A stretch of 64,000 nucleotides of DNA from Fonsecaea monophora. Taxonomy: Eukaryota > Ascomycota > Eurotiomycetes > Chaetothyriales > Herpotrichiellaceae. Under the pieces are notes generated by a model. That model was given only the letters and a program-made list of their open reading frames with translations, did no database searches and had not been told where the DNA came from. Every line of letters starts with the position of its first letter. Position 1 is the stretch's first letter. The position numbers and the translations under genes were made by a program. Where the stretch lies: NCBI RefSeq assembly GCF_001642475.1, contig NW_019173957.1, positions 124,001-188,000 of the forward strand, read 5' to 3'. Shown one piece after another: positions 22,413 through 31,869 of this stretch.

Positions 22413-24338
22413 ATGGATCTTGACCTCATCATCCAAAATGCCACCATCGTGAGTTTAATCCTTGTGACCTAGGTCTATTCCCATCCCAGCTCCATGCAAG
22501 GCTGAAGACCCCCTTTTTTCAATACCAAAGGTCACAGCCACCGAAATCCTCCAACCGGGTCTCAGCATCGGAATCAAATCCGGCCAGATCGTCGCCATTG
22601 CCTTTTCTCTTCCTGCGGATACAAACACTCAGATCATCGACGCAGAGGGCGCGTACGTGACCCCTGGGGGCGTTGACTCCCACGTGCATCTACACCAAGA
22701 TAATGCCCCAACTGGCGACAAATGGCTCTCAGGATCTCGCTCGGCGCTGTGTGGTGGAAATACGACGATCCTCGCGTTTGCGACTCAACAGCGGACGGAC
22801 GAGAGTTTGTTTCCCGTGCTGGAAGAGTACCATACTCGTGCAAGAGGCCAGAGTTATGTGGATTACGGGTTCCATTTGATCCTCACTAGGCCAAGTCCCG
22901 AAATCTTAGGCCGGGCGGTCAAAGCAAAAGTCGACGGCGAGCCCGATCCCGGGAATGAGGGAGAGTTGAAAAGACTGGTCGACGAAGAAGGCATCACGAG
23001 CGTCAAGTTGTACATGACCTATCCAGCGTTCAAATTGGGGGATAAAGACATGCTCGAGGTGATGATGCGGTGCAGAGAAGTGGGAATGACGGTCATGGTG
23101 CATGCTGAGAATGCCGATATGATTGATATGTATGTTCTATTCTCTTTTGGTTCTGCCCAGCACAACCTTGCCATCACCTCCATTCCAAAGCTCGTACCTT
23201 ACCAGGCATGCCTTCCCGGCTCAGGACCGGCAACAGACCCTGAATATGAATCACTGACAGCTGCGATAGGATAACCACCCGTCTACTCCAAAACTCCCAT
23301 ACTCTGCCCAAATACCACGCCCTTGCGCGCCCCCAGATAGCGGAGTCGGAAGCCACTTATCGCGCCATCTCGCTTTCCACCCTCACATCCACGCCAATCC
23401 TCATCGTCCACATGTCTAGCCCTGCCGCACTGTCCCATGCACGGAAAGCACAATCAAAGTCAATGCTGCCGATCCACGCCGAGACGTGTCCGCATTATAT
23501 GTATCTGCTGTCGGATAGGCTAGCGACGACCAAATTCCCCGTCATCGACGAAGCCAACGGTGTTCACAGTCATGACCATGGGGATGTCGAAGACGACGAA
23601 TGGGCAGGCGCACGACACGTCTGCGCGCCTCCCCTGCGCCACGCCGACTCCGACCTGCAGAGCGTCTGGGACAGCGTGAACAACGGGACCATCACGGTGA
23701 TATCCTCCGACCATGCTCCCAGCCAATACCACCATCCCGCGGGAAAGCGAAAGCCACTGGTCGAAGCGCAAAAGACGAACTCGACGCCCGCGTTCGCCCA
23801 GATCCCTAACGGCCTTCCTGGAATCGAGACCCGTCTCCCCATCCTCTTCTCCGCCGCGACGGACCCGGACCCATCCATCCCACCGACCAGGAGACTGACA
23901 CTGCCCAAGTTTGTGGAACTCACCTCGACCAACCCAGCCAAGATGTACGGCCTCTCCGGCCGAAAGGGCAGTATCGCCCCAGGCTACGACGCCGACTTGG
24001 TCATCTGGTATCCCCCGCACCACTCTACCACCACCACCACAACAACTGCATCCGATGGAAAAATCAAAATCGCAAACGAAATGCTGCACCACAGCATCGA
24101 CTACACTCCCTTTGAAGGATTTCGCGTGTCCAACTGGCCCAGGTACGTCCTCTTGAGAGGCCAGGTCAAGTGGAACCGCGACGTCGAGGTCGCTCAGGGG
24201 CCCGGCGCGGGCGTCTTGGGAAACCCGAGCGACGGGATGTTCTTGAAGAGGGGGAAAGGTGAGGTGCTCGTCGGAAGGAGTGGGATGGGCAGGGAGCCCG
24301 AAGGCATGAAAGTCGGGGAGAGGAGTGCGTGGTTGTAG
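22413..24338 (+). CDS. Dihydropyrimidinase/hydantoinase family amidohydrolase
   Basis: Three exons, 22413-22448, 22531-23129 and 23270-24338, give 567 residues. It belongs to the binuclear zinc amidohydrolases that open cyclic imides such as dihydrouracil or hydantoins, the second step of reductive pyrimidine breakdown. Metal ligands are visible: His63 and His65 in VDSHVHLHQ, the carboxylated Lys171 in TSVKLYMTYP, the His in LPIHAETCPHY and the Asp in VISSDHAPSQ. The FVELTSTNPAKMYGL and KGSIAPGYDADLVIW phrases are typical of the family C-terminus. The second intron is joined at 23269/23270 because this gives MIDMITTRLLQ in phase. The C-terminal segment is longer than in bacterial enzymes. No other pyrimidine-catabolic gene is adjacent, so the natural substrate is an inference. 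Confidence 0.9.
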
Positions 24339-24961
24339 AGTCCTCCCCCAGGTCGACAGAGGTTCGGTCTATATCACCTATCTCCTATTGAGTTCCGCAC
24401 CCATCCTGCGCAGTCATGCATTGTAGCTTTACACCGAGCAGCCAGGAAGATCGACTAGGTTGTTAGGTTGGTGCGGCGTAAGCAACGCAGAAAGTCCGAG
24501 GAGCGTAGTCACACAAGCGAGGGAGAGAGGGAGAGGGAGAGGGAGAGAGAACATCTACAGAGACCACGGAGAACCGGGTGTGAATGAGAAGAGACGTTCC
24601 AGATGAGGAGCCGCTAGAAAGTCTATAGAGCTTCCAAAACAGATTCTTTTGTATTTTGTGGTTCGTCCTTCTTATCCTTCGTCACAACATGGCAAGCAAG
24701 CACAATCTCCGATGATGGATGAATTGCTCATTGCGCATTGCAAGAGGAGAAGATCGCCAGTCTATCTAGCATGACCAGGCTCGAGAAGACGCCACAGCAT
24801 CCCAGGAAGCGACCACAGAATCGTTCTCTGCCGCAGGGCTCGAGCTGTTTGGCTAGGTTCATGACAAGACCCTCTCTATCATTGAAATCATCACTCGTGC
24901 TCGTTCATCTGGTTTCCACGGGTATCCAGCTTTTTTCTTCCTCTTGCCCTGTTATTCTATT
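24339..24961. other. Convergent intergenic spacer
   Basis: About 620 bp between the stop codons of the dihydropyrimidinase and the glutamyl-tRNA synthetase. It holds a purine tract made of GGGAGA-like units at 24520-24550. No gene is seen. Confidence 0.6.
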
Positions 24962-26605
24962 CTATTCCTTCCCTGTTGGTATCTTGAAAAAGACCCCCTT
25001 CGACTCCTTGGTTGGAGCCTTGTCACATCTAAAGTAGCCCTTGCGGTCAAATTGAATGACGTCGTTCTCCTTGACATCCCAGACATTGCAGTCAGCCAAC
25101 GCCGTAGAGGTGAAGACGCTCTTGGGTGTTAGAAAGTCTTCCCAATGAGCTTCCTCCTCCTCTGTCAGCTTGTCCTTGGACAGCAAATGGTCGAAATCTT
25201 GTAGTTGGACGGGACAGAGGTCTTGGTCCTTGGAAAGCCACGTGACCTTCTTCTTCGTGGCTTTGAAGTCGCCGTCGAGGTGGAGTTCGAGCTCGAGGGA
25301 AGCGACATTCCCCAGTGCGTTGACGCCGTCGGCAATGTCTGCTTTGTCGGTGGTTTTCTCATACTGGATGTCACGAACGTACACGTTTCCCCAGTTCATG
25401 AGCGTAATCTCTTCGTCTTTAGCGAATGTCCGGGCATCCTCTTGCTCGATGATGATGCTCGAGCTGTACCATACTTTCTTTTCTCCGAGATCGTACTTGG
25501 CGTGTTTGGGCTTGATCTCCGAGTATGGTGTATCTTGTGGGAGACCTTTGACCTTGCAAACAACATGTTTGTCGTCAATTGCGGTATATCGTGCACTCGT
25601 CTGATCAATAACTTTCTTGTTCATGGTCCAGATGGTATGCCAGTCCATATTGACCACATTCTTGCTGGGTCCCTGACTGACCATGAAATCCCGCAGACCC
25701 TCAACAGTCATGCCGCGACGTCGGATACCCCTTACAGTAGGGAGGCGTGGGTCGTCCCAGCCCGACACGATACCGGCGTCCACAAGCTTTGTCAGCTTTC
25801 GCTTCGACATGAGCGTGCGCACAAACTGAATCTTGGAAAAAGTCCAGATATAAGGAGACCGCAGATCGATAGCCTTGAGAATCCACTTGTACTGCGCATC
25901 TTGGTCGTTGTATTCAGTCGTCCTCAGAGCGTGAGTAACACCCTCGATAGAATCCACAATTGGGCAAGCAAATTGATAGGTAGGATAGGCTTTATATTTA
26001 TCGCCCGTTCGGTGGTGGTGGGTCTGATTTTTTGGACACCGGAAAATCACAGGATCTCGGAGAGAGGCATTGTCGTTGGCATGGGATATCTTTGCTCGAA
26101 TACACCATCGCTTTCCCTCTTCGGAACCCTTTTTCATCTCCTCGTACCTTGCCAGGTTATCCTCGACGCTGTCGTCTCTATGAACACTGGGCTCACGTGC
26201 CATTCTTTGTGCGCTCATCACGTCGGCAGGGGTGTCGTCTGCGTAGGCCTTACCAGCAGTAATGATCTTCACACAGTACTCATCGATTTGGTCAAAGTAG
26301 TCACTTGTGTAAGAGATCACGTCAGGCTTGATGCCCAAAAGAGCGACGTCCTCGCGGATCGCATCTTGATATTCAACGTTCTCTTTCTCAATGTTTGTAT
26401 CGTCGAACCTCAGGATCAATTTGCCACCCGGATACTGGATGTGAGCAAAGTAGTCATTGAGTAGAGCAGCTTTCGAGTGCCCTATGTGAAGGTATCCTGA
26501 AGGCTCTGGAGGGAATCGAGTGACTACGCCTGCGGCGGCATTGGGTAGTTCCATTTGCTTGATTTTTGGGGCCTTCTTGGCCTTGGGCGCATTTTTGGTC
26601 GCCAT
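24962..26605 (-). CDS. GUS1: Glutamyl-tRNA synthetase, cytosolic type, without the N-terminal GST-like domain
   Basis: A single exon of 547 residues. It charges tRNA-Glu with glutamate. The class I motif HIGH is in PPEPSGYLHIGHSKAALL (about residues 33-50) and the KMSKS-like motif is MSKRKL. The TVRGIRRRGMTVEGLRDF block places it with eukaryotic cytosolic GluRS/GlnRS rather than the bacterial/mitochondrial type. The C-terminal anticodon-binding beta-barrels are complete. Yeast Gus1 carries about 190 residues before the catalytic core, a GST-like domain that binds Arc1. Here only about 26 residues (Lys/Ala-rich) precede the core, and the divergent L1 gene starts 288 bp upstream, leaving no room for that domain in one exon. 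GlnRS was considered, but the order and the LILRFDDTNIEKE motif fit GluRS. Confidence 0.9.
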   Translation of the reverse strand: MATKNAPKAKKAPKIKQMELPNAAAGVVTRFPPEPSGYLHIGHSKAALLNDYFAHIQYPGGKLILRFDDTNIEKENVEYQDAIREDVALLGIKPDVISYTSDYFDQIDEYCVKIITAGKAYADDTPADVMSAQRMAREPSVHRDDSVEDNLARYEEMKKGSEEGKRWCIRAKISHANDNASLRDPVIFRCPKNQTHHHRTGDKYKAYPTYQFACPIVDSIEGVTHALRTTEYNDQDAQYKWILKAIDLRSPYIWTFSKIQFVRTLMSKRKLTKLVDAGIVSGWDDPRLPTVRGIRRRGMTVEGLRDFMVSQGPSKNVVNMDWHTIWTMNKKVIDQTSARYTAIDDKHVVCKVKGLPQDTPYSEIKPKHAKYDLGEKKVWYSSSIIIEQEDARTFAKDEEITLMNWGNVYVRDIQYEKTTDKADIADGVNALGNVASLELELHLDGDFKATKKKVTWLSKDQDLCPVQLQDFDHLLSKDKLTEEEEAHWEDFLTPKSVFTSTALADCNVWDVKENDVIQFDRKGYFRCDKAPTKESKGVFFKIPTGKE

Positions 26606-26893
26606 ATTAAGGAGTCGCTTGGTGAGAGTGAAGAATACTTAGCGGACGAGGTAGACAGGGGAGAAGCGACTATCTTATGGCAAAAGTTGAGTCATTTTGA
26701 CTGCGGTGTCTGGATATTTCTGCACAGGCTTTGAGCGGGGACACGGAGTGAATCAGCCTTGCACAAACCTGACAAATCCGCCAAGCTAGTGTTCCATTCG
26801 CCAGCCTTCTTGTCCCAGACGGGAGCTGCAGAGACTTGTTAGACATTAATTCGTCCCAAGTAGCCATTGATTTGGCTTGCTCCTTGTTTAACC
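26606..26893. promoter_or_regulatory. Bidirectional promoter between GluRS and mitochondrial L1
   Basis: Only 288 bp separate the two start codons, so both core promoters must lie here. Both genes serve translation. The stretch includes an exon-like fragment (see 26769-26825). Confidence 0.6.
26769..26825 (-). other. Exon-like fragment upstream of GluRS
   Basis: On the minus strand a CTAAC branch-like sequence and CTGCAG acceptor precede 57 bp that read PVWDKKAGEWNTSLADLS in one frame and are followed by a GTTTGT donor-like site. It could be an upstream exon or a relic of the missing GluRS N-terminal region, or chance. A matching exon before it would have to lie inside the L1 gene on the opposite strand. 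Confidence 0.2.
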
Positions 26894-27898
26894 ATGGACG
26901 TTTCTCGAGGCCTCTCGATGGCTACGAAAAGACTGTGTCGTCTTACGACGTCTTCCTTCCTTGCTCCATTCCTGACACGTGCATCGACGCCATGCATAGC
27001 AACAGCTGCTCGAGGCTTTTCCTCTGCCCCAGTCCTGTCCGCAGTGGGCGGTTCTCGCCCTTTATCAGACAAAGAAAAGGCTGCAAGGGAGAAGATTAAG
27101 AGAAGGAGGAAGAAGCATAGAGCGTACAAGCAATATAACCTCAAAGACATTGAGCAATTCACTCTGTGCGAAGCAATGAGGTAGGCGAAGACTTGCTATC
27201 CGACGTGATCAAGGGCATTGTTGACCCGTCACAGATATATCAAAGCATTCGAAATTGGCCGCGAGCCCGACTCGCCAAAATATGACATTCATATCAAACT
27301 CCGCACCAAAAAGGATGGCCCCGTGGTTCGCAATGCGATCCGTCTCCCATACCCTGTCAAAACAGACATAAAAATCGCGGTGATTTGTCCTCCCGACTCA
27401 ACTGCAGCGCAACGAGCGCGAGAAGCCGGCGCCCATATCATTGGGGAAGAGGAAGTGTTTGAACGAATCAAAGCTGGCAAAATCGACTTTGATCGGTGCA
27501 TCGCCGTGCCCGAGTCCTTACAGAAGATGAACAAAGAGGGGATACCGAGGATATTGGGACCAAGGGGTCTCATGCCCAATGTCAAGATGGGCTCTGTTGT
27601 GTCGAATCCGGGGCCTGCTGTGAGGAATATGATGGGTGGCAGCACGTATAGAGAAAGACAAGGCGTGGTAAGGATGGCAGTGGGAAGACTGAGCTTTACA
27701 CCGGAACAGCTGCGGGACAACGTAAAGGCATACGTCAATGCAGTGAAGAAAGACGCGGCCGCCCTGAGTGACCAGATTGTCAAGGAGATCTACGAGGTGG
27801 TTTTGAGCTCCACGAATTCCCCTGGCTTTTCTCTGAATGGGGATTTCTACAGGCCAGCACCGGGAGCTGCTACTCCCCAACAGTTGGCAGTTGTTTGA
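26894..27898 (+). CDS. MRPL1: Mitochondrial ribosomal protein uL1m (MRPL1)
   Basis: Two exons, 26894-27180 and 27235-27898, give 316 residues. It is a large-subunit mitoribosome protein at the L1 stalk. The first exon encodes an Arg-rich, acid-poor presequence (ATKRLCRLTTSSFLAPFLTR) and a Lys/Arg block (KEKAAREKIKRRRKKHRAYK). The second carries the L1 fold: HIKLRTKKDGPVVRNAIRLP, RILGPRGLMPNVKMGSV and the closing YVNAVKK segment. The intron splits the Arg codon of EAMRYIKAFEIG. It shares a 288 bp divergent promoter with GluRS. It ends tail-to-tail with Cog2, with only about 116 bp between the stops. Confidence 0.92.
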
Positions 27899-28014
27899 AA
27901 GGGCCGTTCATTCTTCAGTGTCTTGGTACTGGGGGTATACATCAGGCTCGGCGTACAGGTATCAAAGGATGAAAAAGAGTTGCTCTTCTGCATGCAAGCA
28001 CCCACTCGGGTACA

Positions 28015-28902
28015 TCACTCTTCAACAGCACCGCGTATCTGTAATAATTTTTGTTTCTTCTTGACCTCGGTTTCCTGTTTGATGGTCATTTCCAGGTCGG
28101 AGAGTAAGATCTCTTGAATCTTGCGCATTCGACCTTCTTGGGCTAAGAGGAAAGGGTGCTGTGGACTGTGTTTGCTCGCCAGTTGTTTCAAGATGAGATA
28201 TTCGTCAGTCGTGTGCTTCAATCTGGAAGGGATGCCATCAGCCTCATCCGAGTTGAATGCCTCGTCAATGTCGTTGGTGGCCGTTTCTCCAATCCACTCC
28301 TCACCCCACTGCTCGCCGTCACCATCTTTAACATTGGGTGCGGACAGCTTCGTAGTCGGTACCGTGATTTCGAGCCTGTCTTCGAGTAGATCTAAGCGTT
28401 CCGCAATCTCGAGCAATGCTTGTCCAATGCTCGCCTCTTGTCTCAGCGCCTTTTTCTGTGTCAGCAACTCCGCCACCTCACTCCTTCTTGCGTCAACCTT
28501 TTCTCTGACTGCTTTTATGTCTTTCTCGAACCCCAACAGTCCAAGTCGAATGTCCTCTATCTTCTCTTCGCCGCCATACAGCGTGCTTCCCAGCGCAAGG
28601 AAATCCTGATAATTGTCGTTGACTAGATCGACCAGTTCCTTGTTGAGCGTCTGGCTTAGTTCCCGCAGCTCTGTCTGCAGGTCTTCAAGAGTCTGGAATC
28701 GATTGGACAGACTCGACAAAAAGGTTGCGGCGTCAAAGTCTGGAGCGAGGAACGCAGAACGCTCCAATGGCTTGGGGAATGGAAGAGAGGCATCGTTGTC
28801 ATCAGCATCTGAGCCCGAATCAGAGCCGCCAAACTGACGCAGTCGTTAGTTATTGTCCAAGATCAGGCATGCGAGTGAACACACATAAAAGCGATTGCTC
28901 AT
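28015..28902 (-). CDS. COG2: Conserved oligomeric Golgi complex subunit 2
   Basis: Two exons on the minus strand, 28902-28885 and 28833-28015, give 278 residues. COG2 is part of the Golgi tethering complex for retrograde intra-Golgi vesicles. The first exon encodes only MSNRFY and the second continues FGGSDSGSDADDNDASLPFP and PLERSAFLAPDFDAATFLSS. This is the conserved N-terminal COG2 region, followed by a helical, coiled-coil-like stretch (LEDLQTELRELSQTLNKELV). Fungal COG2 proteins are short and consist mainly of this N-terminal domain, which fits the length. The six-codon first exon is supported by a strong donor and by the continuous frame. It is divergent from Sgt1. Confidence 0.85.
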
Positions 28903-29296
28903 GATGGCTGTCTTCGGACAGTAGGTGGGACGCTCTTCAAAGTCGCATTTGCCATTCTTCAACCTGTTTCCCTCACGTTGTAAGATGTCTCGAGCATAGA
29001 GGATCGAGGAGGGGAGGCCTCTCACAAGCGAGGCTTCCGACACGACTGGCGTTCACAGGCCGAGTCCTGTCTTGTCGTGTGTGCTGCGTCCACACAAGGA
29101 AGTTCATTGTCAAGCCACATGTGCGTTTGGCGGGATTGTGAAGAGGTCCACCTGCATCGGATATAAGCAAAGTATGCGGAGTTAAGGCTTCGAAGAGGAC
29201 GACATTCTCGGACATTCTGTTGTCCTCGTATTGTTCTTTTCAACCACAGTTCGATCCCGATGTATTCATTCTGTCCATAATAACAATACCAACAAC
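28903..29296. promoter_or_regulatory. Divergent promoter region COG2/SGT1
   Basis: A spacer of 394 bp between two outward start codons. No gene is supported. The stretch just before the SGT1 ATG is AT-rich (AACAATACCAACAAC). Confidence 0.5.
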
Positions 29297-30700
29297 ATGG
29301 ATCTAGCCTCTCGAGGTGCCGCTGCTGTCGAGGATAAGGACTTTCCCCTTGCTGTGTCGCTTTACACTCGCGCGCTCATCGACCACCCTTACTCCCCGGA
29401 TTATTTCCACCAGCGGTCGCTCGTATTCACACGTCTCTCGCCACCCCGTTATGACCTCGCTCTGAAAGATGCAGAGTATGCCCTTCTTCTTGCCAAGAAA
29501 CGTGAAAAGAGGGAGAAGATCCAGGCTGCACAACAGCGACGACTCGTGGCTCTCTACGGCCTCGGACGGTACGCAGATGCCAAAGCAGTTTTACAGATGA
29601 TGGAGAAATGGAGAACGACCAAATCTGCACAGATGGAGGGGAAGATGTGGCTAAATAGGCTGGATGGGAAATTGAAAGATGCTCCCGAGTCTGAGAGGGT
29701 GTCGTCGGTGAAGGAATATCCAGCGACCGACCTACCTAGTGAGACACAAATGAAGGAGTGGCTTAAGACACAACTAAATCCGGATGGATCTTTCAAGTTC
29801 GACAAAGACAAAGACGTCGAGGTGACCGCTCCCGACGCCGCTGCCGATACCACTGGTACCACCAAGCCGGACAACGATGAGACAAAACCCACCGCTGCTC
29901 CATTCAAGATTCGACACGAATGGTATCAATCTACCCAAACAGTCACTCTGACACTGTACGCGAAAAATGTCCCCAAAGACGCCTGTGAGATAAATATTCA
30001 GGAAGACTCTGTGTCTGTCTCCTTCCCCCACCCGTCTAACCCGTCCTCCACTTTTCAATTCACACTCGACCCGCTCTTCGCTCTCATCGATCCATCTCAA
30101 AGCCGATACGCTGTTCTATCAACGAAGATCGAGTTGACGCTGAAGAAAGCGCAATCGGGGAAGTGGCATGAGCTGGAAGGCGTTGCGCCGCTAAAACCAA
30201 TGTCTTCCGAAGCAGATAACGAAACAGGGTCAGTGGGAGGTGAGCGAAAGCCAACGTTAGTGTCAACAAACACTTCCTCGTCGGCCACGGCAGTTACACA
30301 ACCAACTGTGGTGAAGGACAATCCCCCTTCGTACCCAACCTCCTCCCGCCATGGCCCAAAGAACTGGGATAAACTCGCCGACGAACTCCACGCACGAGCC
30401 AAGCAGGAAAGCAAGCCAAAGTCGAAAGAGACGGGCAAATCCAGTCCTGATGACCCTTCGAAAGACAAGCCTGCCAGCACTTCCGACACTCGTGCAGATC
30501 AAGATAGTGACTATGATTCGGAGTACGACGGGGGCGATGCGGTGGACGGATTCTTCAAGAAGCTTTATGCCATGTCGGACGACGACACACGTAGAGCGAT
30601 GGCTAAAAGCTTCTACGAGAGTAACGGAACCTCGTTAAGCACCAACTGGAAGCAAGTCGGGTCAAAGAAAGTCGAGGAAGTCAAGAGTTCCCATGATTGA
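29297..30700 (+). CDS. SGT1: Sgt1-type co-chaperone (TPR-CS-SGS)
   Basis: A single exon of 467 residues. Sgt1 is an Hsp90 co-chaperone needed for SCF ubiquitin-ligase and kinetochore assembly. Residues 1 to about 115 are TPR-like (AVEDKDFPLAVSLYTRALID, YDLALKDAEYALLLAKK). A CS domain spans about 205-300 (IRHEWYQSTQTVTLTLYAKN, YAVLSTKIELTLKKA). The SGS domain covers the last 90 or so residues (NWDKLADELHARAK, DAVDGFFKKLYAMSDDDTRR, SNGTSLSTNWKQVG). The linker between CS and SGS is Ser/Thr/Pro-rich. The start at 29297 is chosen because 22 upstream in-frame codons are Asn/Thr/Ser filler before the TPR start MDLASRG. Confidence 0.95.
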   Translation: MDLASRGAAAVEDKDFPLAVSLYTRALIDHPYSPDYFHQRSLVFTRLSPPRYDLALKDAEYALLLAKKREKREKIQAAQQRRLVALYGLGRYADAKAVLQMMEKWRTTKSAQMEGKMWLNRLDGKLKDAPESERVSSVKEYPATDLPSETQMKEWLKTQLNPDGSFKFDKDKDVEVTAPDAAADTTGTTKPDNDETKPTAAPFKIRHEWYQSTQTVTLTLYAKNVPKDACEINIQEDSVSVSFPHPSNPSSTFQFTLDPLFALIDPSQSRYAVLSTKIELTLKKAQSGKWHELEGVAPLKPMSSEADNETGSVGGERKPTLVSTNTSSSATAVTQPTVVKDNPPSYPTSSRHGPKNWDKLADELHARAKQESKPKSKETGKSSPDDPSKDKPASTSDTRADQDSDYDSEYDGGDAVDGFFKKLYAMSDDDTRRAMAKSFYESNGTSLSTNWKQVGSKKVEEVKSSHD

Positions 30701-31869
30701 GAACGTTAAGGGTTTGCGTTGGCTCAATGTATGACTGGAGTTCGCGATGCGGTAGAGGCATGGCGTGAAGGAGAGTTGTGTGTCCATATGCCACGGCTCG
30801 TGACGACACATGGAGACTGGACGAAGGTGTTTCTGGCGCATGCAGGAGTTTCTGACATACGGATTTGCCAACCAACGAACGACTGAACGAGACATCCCTC
30901 CCTGTACCAACATCAGCAGCAACAAATCAGCAACGAAAAGGGCACGAGAATGAGACTGAGATGGTGAAACGAGGAACGAAGGATGAACCCGACGGATGAA
31001 CGCAGCCGGTTGTATGTATCAGCAAGAGACAGATACACAGGACAGCGAGTCTACGGGGGTCGGTCGACCATGCTTCGTCTTAACGGAGCTGTCCCATCCA
31101 TTCATCCATCCATACCTAGGTACCATGTAGGTATTGCACAGTGTAATCAATTGCCCATGGACTCGGAATGCGATTCCGTACATGTAGGGGTACAGTCCAA
31201 CACAAGTGCGAAATGTATCCAACCATCCATCCACCAACCCATTCAATCATTTCATTCATCTCTCCCGCCTCAAGCATCTGTTATGTGTACGATGATTCTT
31301 CCTCTCTCTGTCTCTCCCGCTTCACCCTGACTCCTCGGGGCTGCCTCCTTTGCGCCTCCTTACCTTACAGTACTTTAACCCTTTTTTTTTTCTCTCCCCT
31401 TTCAGCCCCTGTCCATATCTCGACGGTCTACCTATCTCGTGGATAGTTGAATGGCTATCATGGAGAGAGTGGAGTGGAGAATTTTCATAGACTGGCAAGG
31501 AGAAAAGTGAAAGGGGAAAAAAAAGAGGAGAAATAGAGGCGTGAAATAAGAATGAAGAAAAAAAAAGTGTGCCTAGGATGTAGGTAGATATTAATGGGAT
31601 GGGATGGGATAAAGATAGGATTAGAGTGGGATGGGTCGGTGACGATAAAGACCGCCAGGGTCTGACAAACATCATATCATTGAGCGTCCGTCTGGTGGTA
31701 CACTGTCTTCTTTTCTGTCCCGAATGGCAGAAGCCTCTCCTGGCTAGCCCTCACTTTGCCCCTTGCTTTTAGTCCTTCCGCCACCCTCCCTCCCTCACTT
31801 GCGCCCTCGCGTCCCCCACACGTCTCTCCCTTTCCAATGATTCAAAGAATAGTACACGTGTTGACATTC
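30701..31869. other. Convergent intergenic spacer with simple repeats
   Basis: About 1.2 kb with repeated CATC words (31096-31115 and 31205-31260), the palindrome TACCTAGGTA (31113-31122), T- and A-runs near 31383 and 31520-31567, and GGGAT repeats near 31595. No gene is supported. It should hold the 3' UTRs of Sgt1 and the four-TM gene. Confidence 0.6.
31113..31122. repeat. Perfect palindrome TACCTAGGTA (second copy)
   Basis: Identical to the palindrome at 19257-19266; a GTAGGTA copy follows directly. Confidence 0.6.

Noticed and set aside
25205..26464. A 419-codon plus-strand frame antisense to GluRS
   Set aside because: It mirrors the conserved GluRS coding sequence, lacks any family feature and has no promoter or splice support.
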